Shown here one piece after another: positions 1-6,080 of a DNA stretch of 8,669 bases. The stretch spans positions 1-8,669 of the forward strand of contig CALEWF010000182.1 of assembly GCA_937925455.1 (NCBI GenBank), in the 5' to 3' direction. Numbering within the stretch: position 1 is the first letter of the stretch; every line of letters begins with the position of its first letter. The stretch comes from an uncultured Flavobacteriales bacterium (GTDB taxonomy: Bacteria; Bacteroidota; Bacteroidia; CAIKAF01). The notes below the pieces were generated by a model. That model saw only the letters and a program-made list of their open reading frames with translations. It was not told where the DNA came from and searched no databases. Position numbers and translations under genes: made by a program.

Positions 1-19
1 ATTAAGTTTTTATTATCAT

Positions 20-164
20 GCTGCCTATGGGGCTGTCCGTTTCAAGTCCTCGGGGCTCAGCCACATGGTGCTAAGCGGGCAGCAGTATCTTCCTGCCGTC
101 AGCTCTGCTGCCCGCAGCACCATGGGCTTCGCCCCTGCGGGCTTTCCACTTCCATCCCCGGCAG
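20..164. repeat. GC-rich REP-like palindromic element (copy 1)
   Basis: This stretch is visibly GC-rich against AT-rich surroundings and is built from hairpins. The main one pairs 64-72 (CATGGTGCT) with 116-124 and 75-85 (GCGGGCAGCAG) with 105-115: 20 base pairs interrupted only by an AA bulge at 73-74, around a 19-nt loop. A second stem pairs 135-141 (CTGCGGG) with 157-164, with one bulged G, and a short GGGC-TTC-GCCC hairpin lies at 124-134. GGGGCT occurs as a direct repeat at 29-34 and 52-57. A related element lies at 5311-5413. The pattern fits an intergenic REP/BIME-type repeat; mobilisation by a RAYT-type transposase is only a guess, since no such gene is here. The left boundary is uncertain because the window starts at 1. 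Confidence 0.7.
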
Positions 165-694
165 AACCCATCAATCCATGTTTTTAACATATCAAACCCT
201 TCAAATTCAAAACACTACAATGATGATAATGAACTAATATTCAGTCAAAATTAGATAGCTTGTTTTTTTCAAATAAACCCATCAATATAAACAAGAGTAA
301 AGGTAAAAACCTTATTATTATCCCAAATTATGCAATAGAAAACCAGTTAACGCAAAGTCATTCCAATTTCCTCAATAACCGCCGATTAAGTGAAATAATC
401 CCTTGGGTTCAACAAATTGTTAAACTTCTATTGCATCAAACATAGTTTAAGACGTTTTCTATCTCTATTGGTTTATTTTACTGCATTTCTCTGTGTACTC
501 TGTGGTTCCAATTTTTTATGTAACAAAGGCTACAATGTTGCTTTGTCTTTCTGGATGCATCAGGAAAATTTCTAATCCATAATTTGGGTTTAATAATTGG
601 ACAACTATGATTAGTAAAATATAAAATTTTGGTTAATAACATACTAAAATCATAACATTAGATGTTAGCTAAAACAAATTTTGATGTTAAACTT
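165..694. other. AT-rich intergenic region with no supported gene
   Basis: About 530 bases separate the GC-rich palindrome from the promoter of the first gene. I see no convincing protein gene or RNA gene on either strand. A 61-codon TTG-initiated open frame at 260-445 has no recognisable domain and poor start signals, and overlaps the degenerate repeat remnants, so it is not called. The region looks like decayed or spacer DNA. Confidence 0.6.
351..508. repeat. Degenerate simple-repeat remnants (CGCAAAG / CCGCCGATTA / CTCTGTG motifs)
   Basis: Three fragments recall a family of degenerate short repeats often seen between bacterial genes: CGCAAAG at 351-357, AACCGCCGATTAAG at 377-390 (compare the frequent CCGCAGATTA motif), and CTCTGTG twice at 489-495 and 498-504, a 9-nt tandem. 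On the - strand the last reads as ACCACAGAGTACACAGAG. The motif family is recalled from memory and the match is imperfect, so this may be an eroded copy or partly chance. Confidence 0.35.
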
Positions 695-725
695 TTGAAA
701 TTTTAGAAAAATAGTTTTAAATTTG
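695..725 (+). promoter_or_regulatory. Bacteroidota-type promoter for the PorP/SprF gene
   Basis: A perfect match to the Bacteroidota -7 element TAnnTTTG is present as TAAATTTG at 718-725. A -33 TTG sits at 695-697, separated by 20 nt, which is the expected spacing for the primary sigma factor of this phylum. Transcription would start near 732, giving a leader of roughly 35 nt before the ATG at 768. An AAGGA at 736-740 is too far from the start codon to serve as a normal ribosome binding site. Confidence 0.55.
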
Positions 726-767
726 AAATTCAGTTAAGGAATAAAAACCAACAATTTTTCACCAAAA

Positions 768-1733
768 ATGAAGAAAATTTATTTGGCTGGAATGTTAGTA
801 ATTACGGGGCTCATGAGTATCAATAAAAGTTATGCTCAAGATCCTCAGTTTACGCAGTTTTATGCAAATCCTTTATACCTCAATCCAGCATTTGCAGGTT
901 CAATCCGCTGTCCGCGTATTGCTTTAAATACACGTATTCAGTGGAGTGGGATATCAGGAAATTACAAAACGTATGCTGCCTCGTATGATATGCACATTGA
1001 TGCCATTCAAGGTGGAATTGGCATCCGTTTTTACAGAGATGAAGCCGGACAAGCTACAATCACTTCACATAACGCAGCTTTAATGTACTCATATCTATTA
1101 AAAATATCCAGAAAAGTTTCGATGCGTTTTGGAATAGAAGCTGGTTTAATGCAGCGTAGCTTAGACACACGTAATCTTACATTTGGAGATATGATTGATG
1201 ATCGTTATGGTTTCATATATGCCACACAAGAAGTTTTTGATAATGCCAATAAATTTATGTTTGATTTAGGAGCAGGAGCTTTGGTTTATAGTGATATGTT
1301 TTATGGTGGAGTAGCCTTCCACCATATTACGCAACCCAATGAGGGCTTTTTAGGAAATAGTAAACTTCCCTTTAAGTTTACAGCCCATTTTGGTGCAATG
1401 ATACCTATTGGCACTAAGAAAAAATATGCCGGCGAAGCATTTATATCTCCTAACGTACTTTTCCAATTGCAACAATCATTTTATCAAGTAAATGTGGGTT
1501 TGTATGCAGGAAAAGGTCCTTTTGTAGGTGGTATTTGGTATCGTAGCAACGATTCGTTTATTGCTTTAGTCGGTCTTCAAAAAGGTATTTTTAGAATTGG
1601 ATACAGCTATGATATTACTATTTCTCGTTTAACAAATGCTACAGCAGGTTCTCACGAAATATCACTGGGATTACAATTTGGTTGCCGTCAGCCCAGAAAG
1701 AAATTTAGAACGGTAAAATGTCCATCATTCTAA
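768..1733 (+). CDS. PorP/SprF family type IX secretion outer-membrane protein
   Basis: A 321-residue exported outer-membrane beta-barrel of the PorP/SprF family. A signal peptide (K2-K3, hydrophobic core 4-18) ends in SYA, with likely cleavage after A23. The mature protein begins with the family signature QDPQFTQFYANPLYLNPAFAG at 24-44, followed by alternating aromatic/glycine-rich strands. The C-terminus ends in CPSF after a basic stretch, as I recall for several family members. Family members either belong to the core T9SS (P. gingivalis PorP, acting with PorK/L/M/N) or help deliver a partner adhesin (F. johnsoniae SprF with SprB). The neighbour is gldJ rather than a giant adhesin, which favours a core T9SS/gliding role, but the paralogue cannot be fixed from sequence. 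The ATG at 768 is chosen because it gives a complete signal peptide immediately downstream of a good promoter. Cysteines are at 48, 306 and 318. Family assignment is firm; exact role is inferred. Confidence 0.93.
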   Translation: MKKIYLAGMLVITGLMSINKSYAQDPQFTQFYANPLYLNPAFAGSIRCPRIALNTRIQWSGISGNYKTYAASYDMHIDAIQGGIGIRFYRDEAGQATITSHNAALMYSYLLKISRKVSMRFGIEAGLMQRSLDTRNLTFGDMIDDRYGFIYATQEVFDNANKFMFDLGAGALVYSDMFYGGVAFHHITQPNEGFLGNSKLPFKFTAHFGAMIPIGTKKKYAGEAFISPNVLFQLQQSFYQVNVGLYAGKGPFVGGIWYRSNDSFIALVGLQKGIFRIGYSYDITISRLTNATAGSHEISLGLQFGCRQPRKKFRTVKCPSF

Positions 1734-1782
1734 ATAAAGCGTTAAAATTTAATTATCTATAATAAAAATTTATGTTTTCAGT

Positions 1783-1790
1783 TATATTTG
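1783..1790 (+). promoter_or_regulatory. Possible -7 promoter element for gldJ
   Basis: TATATTTG is a perfect TAnnTTTG match located 23 nt before the gldJ start codon, implying a very short leader. No TTG is visible at the expected -33 distance, so the site is incomplete, and such octamers arise by chance in AT-rich DNA. If used, gldJ could be transcribed independently of the upstream gene as well as by read-through, since no terminator hairpin is visible in 1734-1812. Confidence 0.35.
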
Positions 1791-1812
1791 TAACTCTGTA
1801 ATTCGCCAAAAC

Positions 1813-3354
1813 ATGAAATATCCATCAAAAATCAATGCAGCCGGAATTCTTGCTCTTGGGGCAGCTGTGATGCTTATGCCAGCTTGCCAAAAAGAAGTAT
1901 CCCGTACCACCGGATGGACATACAATGATCCACGTAACGGCGGGTTTGAAAAAATTCCTTACATCGAACAAGAAACAGGTCCTGGCTTAGTACTTATTGA
2001 AGGAGGTACATTTGCCATGGGGCGTGTAGAACAAGAAGTAAATTATAACTGGGATAATGCACCCAGACGCGTTACTGTTTCTTCATTCTATATGGATGAA
2101 ACTGAGGTAACAAACATTGATTATCGGGAATACCTATACTGGCTTAACCGGGTTTTTGGTGAAGATTATCCAGAAGTTGTAAAAAAAGCAAAGCCAGATA
2201 CCTTGGTATGGCGTTCTAAACTGGCATTCAATGAGCCTTATGTAGAATATTACTTCCGCCACCCGGCCTATCAAGATTATCCAGTAGTTGGCGTAAGCTG
2301 GGTTCAGGCAACCGACTATTGTGCATGGAGAACTGACCGCGTAAACGAAACTATTTTGATTCGTGAAGGTATCTTGCAAGTAAACCCAAATCAGATTGCT
2401 GAAGACAATTTCAATACAGAAGCATACCTTGAAGGACAGTATGAAGGGTTGATAACCAAAAGACAGTTGAAAAATTTGGGTCCACAAGGTGGTGATCGTC
2501 GTGTACGAATTGAAGATGGTATTCTTCTACCCAAATATCGCCTCCCAACAGAAGCTGAATGGGAATATGCCGCATTATCCTTGGTGGGTAATACTGATCC
2601 AAGCACTGATCGAGAAATCGTAAAAGAAAGAAGATTATATCCATGGAACGGACATATAGCTCGTAACCCTAACGATGCATTTAAAGGAGATTTCCTTGCA
2701 AACTTCCGCAGAGGACGTGGAGATATGATGGGTTCGGCTGGAAGATTAAACGATAATGCAGACATTACCGCTCCCGTATTTTCATATTGGCCGAACGATT
2801 TTGGGTTATACAACATGGCAGGAAATGTATCGGAATGGACCATGGATCTTTATCGTCCGCTAAACTCTTTGGATTTAGATGAATTTCGTCCACATCGTGG
2901 TAACGTATTCAAAAAGAAATTACTGGATGATGAAGGAAATATTGCTGAAAAAGATTCTTTGGGTAGAATTCAATATGTTAACGTTACAGAAGATGATGCT
3001 TTAAATCGTAGAAATTATAAAAAATCTGATTATCGTGATTATAAGGATGGTGATTACAAGTCATCTATCTATTATGAAGACGAAAGTTATACAGATGAAT
3101 CAAAGCAAAATGAACTGATGTATGAATTTGGCGTAGTATCATTAATTAACAATAAAGCTCGTGTGGTTAAAGGCGGTTCATGGAAGGATGTTGCATACTG
3201 GTTAGTTCCAGGTACTCGTCGGTTTATGGATGAAAATACTGGTACTGATTGGATTGGATTCCGGTGTGCAATGGATCGCTTGGGTAGTCCGGTTGGATTA
3301 GGTAAACGCCCAAGAAAAAAACCCGGAGGGTCGCAGTATGGAAGTAAGAAGTAA
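1813..3354 (+). CDS. gldJ: GldJ-type gliding motility / type IX secretion lipoprotein
   Basis: A 513-residue lipoprotein with a SUMF1/formylglycine-generating-enzyme (FGE) fold. The signal peptide ends in lipobox LMPAC, with C25 the predicted lipidated residue. Fold landmarks are GGTFAMG at 64-70, YMDETEVTN at 93-101, YRLPTEAEWEYAA at 242-254, GLYNMAGNVSEW at 331-342, RVVKGGSW at 450-457 and WIGFRC at 480-485. The stretches DYREYLYWLNRVF and AWRTDRVNE resemble GldJ more than the shorter GldK/PorK. In Flavobacterium, GldJ is needed for gliding and T9SS function and stabilises GldK. The positions aligning with the two catalytic cysteines of FGE are D459 and L464, so it should be structural rather than enzymatic. 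A charged, Tyr/Asp-rich insert lies at about 345-435 and the tail (498-513) is very basic. The gene follows the PorP/SprF gene by 79 bp and ends before a strong terminator. GldJ versus GldK is judged from remembered motifs; GldJ is clearly preferred. Confidence 0.87.
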   Translation: MKYPSKINAAGILALGAAVMLMPACQKEVSRTTGWTYNDPRNGGFEKIPYIEQETGPGLVLIEGGTFAMGRVEQEVNYNWDNAPRRVTVSSFYMDETEVTNIDYREYLYWLNRVFGEDYPEVVKKAKPDTLVWRSKLAFNEPYVEYYFRHPAYQDYPVVGVSWVQATDYCAWRTDRVNETILIREGILQVNPNQIAEDNFNTEAYLEGQYEGLITKRQLKNLGPQGGDRRVRIEDGILLPKYRLPTEAEWEYAALSLVGNTDPSTDREIVKERRLYPWNGHIARNPNDAFKGDFLANFRRGRGDMMGSAGRLNDNADITAPVFSYWPNDFGLYNMAGNVSEWTMDLYRPLNSLDLDEFRPHRGNVFKKKLLDDEGNIAEKDSLGRIQYVNVTEDDALNRRNYKKSDYRDYKDGDYKSSIYYEDESYTDESKQNELMYEFGVVSLINNKARVVKGGSWKDVAYWLVPGTRRFMDENTGTDWIGFRCAMDRLGSPVGLGKRPRKKPGGSQYGSKK

Positions 3355-3376
3355 TCAATTCAAACAATAACTTTAC

Positions 3377-3397
3377 GGGGCATTCGCCCCTTTTTTT
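3377..3397 (+). terminator. Rho-independent terminator after gldJ
   Basis: A stem GGGGC (3377-3381) / GCCCC (3386-3390) with an ATTC loop is followed directly by seven T residues (3391-3397). It lies 23 nt after the gldJ stop and closes the secretion/gliding block. The stem is short but all G-C, and no comparably clear terminator is seen elsewhere in the window. Confidence 0.85.
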
Positions 3398-3421
3398 GTA
3401 ATTTTAGGGTGTATAACTTTT
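3396..3421 (+). promoter_or_regulatory. Weak promoter candidate for the lipid-enzyme pair
   Basis: A 7-of-8 match to TAnnTTTG (TAACTTTT, 3414-3421) sits 15 nt before the ATG at 3437. A TTG at 3396-3398 is 15 nt upstream of it, slightly closer than typical. The TTG overlaps the tail of the preceding terminator. A promoter is needed somewhere here because the terminator separates this gene from gldJ, but this exact site is uncertain. Confidence 0.3.
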
Positions 3422-3436
3422 AAATTATAAAAAGTT

Positions 3437-4285
3437 ATGGAACATATAATTGAATATTTCAGACACATCCCATCATCTCATCGTTCGGCAATTTTGATAG
3501 GTGGTTTAACTTTTTTCTTTTTAGTCGAATCAGTTATACCCATGTTTCGATTTAAAAAAGGACGTTTTGAACATGCCGGAATCAACTTGTTTTTTACACT
3601 GACTACGGTAATTATCAATTTTATATTTGCATTCATTATTGTAAAAATGTGCGACTATCTGGAACAAGAAAAACTGGGGTTGCTTTGGATAATTGATATG
3701 CCATTATGGTTATTCATCATCGTAGGATTATTAGGATTAGATTTAATTGGAGCCTGGTTTGCACATTATCTCGAACATAAAATTAAATGGATGTGGATGT
3801 TTCATTTAATTCATCATTCTGATCCACTGGTTGATACTACTACTGCTAATCGTCATCATCCCGGGGAATCTGTAATTCGTGTAGTTTTTACAATGCTGGG
3901 GGTAGCAATACTAGGTGCTCCTATATGGCTATTGATGATGTATCAATCGATGTCTGTTGCTTTATCACAGTTTAACCATGCAAATATCAAATTACCCAAA
4001 TGGTTGGATAGAGCCATGAGTTGGATCATCGTTTCACCGGATATGCATAAAACTCATCATCATTATAAATTACCATACACTGATTCAAATTATGGAAATA
4101 TTTTTTCAATTTGGGATAGAATTTTCTTCACCTTTACCGAAGTAGATGACCCTAAAAAATTGGTTTATGGGTTAGACACCTATCCAGCAATAAAAGAACA
4201 CAGTAATATTGGACGATTATTATCCCTGCCCTTTGAAGGATACAGAAATCCAAAGACACATGGCAAAGATCAAATAGAATTTTAA
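3437..4285 (+). CDS. Sterol desaturase / fatty acid hydroxylase family membrane di-iron enzyme
   Basis: A 282-residue integral membrane enzyme of the fatty acid hydroxylase superfamily, which uses a non-haem di-iron centre, O2 and an electron donor to hydroxylate or desaturate lipids in the cytoplasmic membrane. The histidine clusters are intact: H110-YLE-H114, H123-LI-HH127, RHH at 139-141, H181, and H204-KT-HHH209, followed by the typical NYGNIFSIWDRIF (218-230). Hydrophobic segments lie near 17-36, 50-71 and 83-107, with another at about 148-177. Length is normal for the family. No signal peptide is expected because the first membrane segment serves that role. The start at 3437 is the only good ATG after the terminator. 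The desaturase gene begins 13 bp downstream, so co-transcription is likely. Substrate is not readable: a fatty acyl, sphingoid, ether-lipid or carotenoid substrate are all possible, while a true sterol is unlikely in this phylum. Family sure, reaction unknown. Confidence 0.9.
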   Translation: MEHIIEYFRHIPSSHRSAILIGGLTFFFLVESVIPMFRFKKGRFEHAGINLFFTLTTVIINFIFAFIIVKMCDYLEQEKLGLLWIIDMPLWLFIIVGLLGLDLIGAWFAHYLEHKIKWMWMFHLIHHSDPLVDTTTANRHHPGESVIRVVFTMLGVAILGAPIWLLMMYQSMSVALSQFNHANIKLPKWLDRAMSWIIVSPDMHKTHHHYKLPYTDSNYGNIFSIWDRIFFTFTEVDDPKKLVYGLDTYPAIKEHSNIGRLLSLPFEGYRNPKTHGKDQIEF

Positions 4286-4298
4286 ATGCTACCATATT

Positions 4299-5282
4299 AT
4301 GGGAATAAATCAGTTTGTTTGGTATAATTCAAGAGTAAAAGAACTATTTACGCCAGACGAAATGCAGCAATTAACGCAACGCAACGATTGGCTGGGAGCC
4401 TGGCAAATTATCAATACCTGGCTATGGATTGGTGCAGCTTTTACACTGGTATATTTTTACTCACATCCAGTTACTATTTTAATTGCATTGTGGATATTAG
4501 GGGGAAAACAATTAGCCTGCGCCATTATTTTACATGATGCATCACATTATTCATTATTCAAAAATCAACGTGTAAACACGATAGTTGGGAATATTTTTGG
4601 TGGATGGCCTATCTTTCATAATGTAGAGCAATATCGCCCTTATCATTTATTACATCACAAAACAACCGGTACTGATGAAGATCCGGATATAAATCTTACC
4701 AAAGGATATCCGGCAAGCAAAATAAGTATGATTCGAAAATTTTTGCGTGATCTTACAGGAATTACCGGAATAAAAGCTATGGTTGGTTTATTAGCCATGC
4801 ATGTAGGATTGATAGAATATAATCTTGGCAATCGTATTGTAAAAAAGCCGTTTCCGGGTATATCTAAAATGATATTGTTGGGAATAAAAAATCTTAGTGG
4901 TCCTATTATTAGCAATGCCGTTTTGTTTTCATTTTGCTGGCTGGCAGGTAAACCTCTACTCTATTTATTATGGCCGGCTGCCAATATATTCACTTATCCT
5001 TTTTGTATTCGAGTTCGGTCTATTGCAGAACATAGTGTGGTAGAAGACCGACTAGACCCGCAGGTAAATTCTAGAACCATTCGAGCAAATTGGTTTGAAA
5101 AATTATTATTTGCACCCTTACACGTAAACTATCATGCAGAACATCACCTGCACATGAGCGTTCCTTCATACCGATTTAAAAAAATGCATCAATTGCTTAA
5201 AGAACGAGGTTATTATACAAGAGCACCGTACGCTAATAGCTATTGGGAAGTTATTCAGTTAGCTGTAAAAAAACGAAGTTAA
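4299..5282 (+). CDS. Membrane fatty acid desaturase family protein
   Basis: A 327-residue integral membrane desaturase (fatty acid desaturase superfamily, PF00487 type). All histidine boxes of the di-iron site are visible: HDASH (79-83), HLLHH (116-120) followed by TGTDEDPD, an AEH histidine at 245, and HAEHH (279-283). Hydrophobic stretches flank them near 38-78, 158-172 and 205-235. The N-terminus lacks a cytochrome b5 or ferredoxin domain, so electrons must come from a separate donor not encoded here. It follows the hydroxylase-family gene by 13 bp with no terminator, so the two probably act on the same lipid or in the same membrane-adaptation response. Regiospecificity and head-group cannot be inferred; carotenoid or sphingolipid desaturation remains possible beside acyl-chain desaturation. 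No usual Shine-Dalgarno precedes the ATG, which is normal for Bacteroidota. Confidence 0.9.
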   Translation: MGINQFVWYNSRVKELFTPDEMQQLTQRNDWLGAWQIINTWLWIGAAFTLVYFYSHPVTILIALWILGGKQLACAIILHDASHYSLFKNQRVNTIVGNIFGGWPIFHNVEQYRPYHLLHHKTTGTDEDPDINLTKGYPASKISMIRKFLRDLTGITGIKAMVGLLAMHVGLIEYNLGNRIVKKPFPGISKMILLGIKNLSGPIISNAVLFSFCWLAGKPLLYLLWPAANIFTYPFCIRVRSIAEHSVVEDRLDPQVNSRTIRANWFEKLLFAPLHVNYHAEHHLHMSVPSYRFKKMHQLLKERGYYTRAPYANSYWEVIQLAVKKRS

Positions 5283-5310
5283 TCCTGAATTATTAAAAAC
5301 TCATTAACAC

Positions 5311-5413
5311 GAGATGGTGCTTTATGTGTTGGTCTGTCTGCCAATGGTGCTGTTAAATGCGGCAGCGGGTGAACCCCCCCCAAAAGGCGGAGGAACACGC
5401 TGCAGCCCCCTAT
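5311..5413. repeat. REP-like palindromic element (copy 2)
   Basis: This intergenic element contains ATGGTGCT twice, at 5314-5321 and 5344-5351 (30-nt spacing). The same octamer forms the outer stem of the element at 64-124. The segment from 5340 aligns with the left arm of copy 1: GCCA, ATGGTGCT, an A-rich spacer, then GCGG and CAGC. Its own hairpin pairs GCAGCG (5362-5367) with CGCTGC (5398-5403), then TG with CA across a GG bulge, then an AA/AA internal loop, then eight Cs (5374-5381) against GGCGGAGG (5386-5393, six of eight paired) around an AAAA loop. It is GC-rich against its surroundings. It could also dampen transcription between the desaturase and tlpA-like genes, but no T-run follows directly. 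Confidence 0.6.
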
Positions 5414-5544
5414 AAAAAAATATGATTAAAAATTCTAATGACAATTTTGGGATAAATCAATTTTAAGCATCATTGTTGCCTTAGTGAAATGAACATAAGA
5501 AATCTGACAACCTTTTTTATATTATTGCAAAATATTTTATTCCC
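5414..5544. other. AT-rich leader upstream of the tlpA-like gene
   Basis: This stretch must hold the promoter of the three-gene block if it is transcribed separately. Only imperfect TAnnTTTG matches are visible: CAATTTTG at 5442-5449 and TATTATTG at 5520-5527, each 7 of 8, and neither has a TTG at the right distance. No small gene or clear terminator is seen. Confidence 0.35.
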
Positions 5545-6057
5545 ATGAAGTTAGGTATAATGATCATAGCATGCAGTTTTTTTATTTTATCGAATGTAAA
5601 AGCCCAAACCTATAAAATACCATCAGCGACCGTACAAGATATAAAAGGCACTGCGGTAAACACTTCAACTTTTTCAAACAATGGAAAACCTATGATCATT
5701 AGTTTTTGGGCTACATGGTGTAAACCCTGCATAGCTGAATTAAGTGCAATAGCAGAAAATTACGAAGACTGGCAAGAAGAAACCGGCGTAAAACTAATTG
5801 CCATTTCTATAGATGATGCTCGAAATGTAGCCAAAGTAGCACCGTTTGTAAGTGGTAAAGACTGGGATTATGAAGTATATTGCGATCCGAACGGAGATTT
5901 TAAACGAGCCATGAGTGTAAACACGGTGCCACATACCTTTTTGGTGGACGGAAATGGGGATATTGTATGGCAACACAATTCATACAATCCCGGAGATGAA
6001 GAAGAGCTTTACAATTTGGTTAAAACGTTAGCAAAAGGTGGAAAAATTAACCACTAA
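5545..6057 (+). CDS. TlpA/ResA-like periplasmic thiol-disulfide oxidoreductase
   Basis: A 170-residue exported thioredoxin-fold protein. The signal peptide (hydrophobic residues 3-16) ends VKA, with cleavage likely after A20, leaving a soluble periplasmic domain of about 150 residues. A cysteine at position 10 sits too early to be a normal lipobox. The redox motif is FWATWCKPC with C59 and C62, and the cis-proline is P129 in NTVPHTFLVD, both as in TlpA/ResA reductases. A third cysteine, C113 (VYCDPNG), is extra to the catalytic pair. It lacks the long N-terminal DUF4369 domain of many Bacteroidota TlpA paralogues. Such proteins reduce or exchange disulfides of exported proteins, for example in cytochrome c or metal-site assembly. 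Here it leads a gene run encoding a beta-barrel with one cysteine pair and an Omp28-type CxxC lipoprotein, which suggests a dedicated client. The class is firm; the client is inferred. Confidence 0.92.
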   Translation: MKLGIMIIACSFFILSNVKAQTYKIPSATVQDIKGTAVNTSTFSNNGKPMIISFWATWCKPCIAELSAIAENYEDWQEETGVKLIAISIDDARNVAKVAPFVSGKDWDYEVYCDPNGDFKRAMSVNTVPHTFLVDGNGDIVWQHNSYNPGDEEELYNLVKTLAKGGKINH

Positions 6058-6080
6058 TCATTCTCCTTTATAAAAATAGT

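Noticed and set aside
20..164. tRNA, structured RNA gene or CRISPR repeat in the GC-rich left edge
   Set aside because: The structure is a long bulged hairpin, not a cloverleaf. There are no regularly spaced identical repeats, and the related copy at 5311-5413 fits a dispersed palindromic repeat better.
260..445. 61-codon open frame on the + strand
   Set aside because: It begins with TTG, has no recognisable domain, no promoter or ribosome-binding context, and overlaps degenerate repeat motifs. Low-complexity Asn/Ile/Lys content is what AT-rich noncoding DNA gives.
2134..2843. Overlapping - strand open frames of 77 to 150 codons inside gldJ
   Set aside because: They lie fully opposite a well-conserved coding frame, have no family motifs, and are shadows of gldJ codon usage.
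1813..3354. Active formylglycine-generating enzyme (sulfatase maturation)
   Set aside because: The fold is present but the positions of the two catalytic cysteines are D459 and L464, no sulfatase gene is nearby, and the lipobox plus GldJ-like segments point to the gliding/T9SS lipoprotein.
4655..4915. 86-codon - strand open frame inside the desaturase gene
   Set aside because: It is antisense to conserved histidine-box coding sequence and has no independent support.
5362..5420. Rho-independent terminator after the desaturase gene
   Set aside because: The hairpin is long and imperfect and is followed by AGCCCCCTAT and an A-run, not a T-run, so it does not meet the usual pattern on the + strand. 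On the - strand the A-run would precede the hairpin as a T-run, again in the wrong place.
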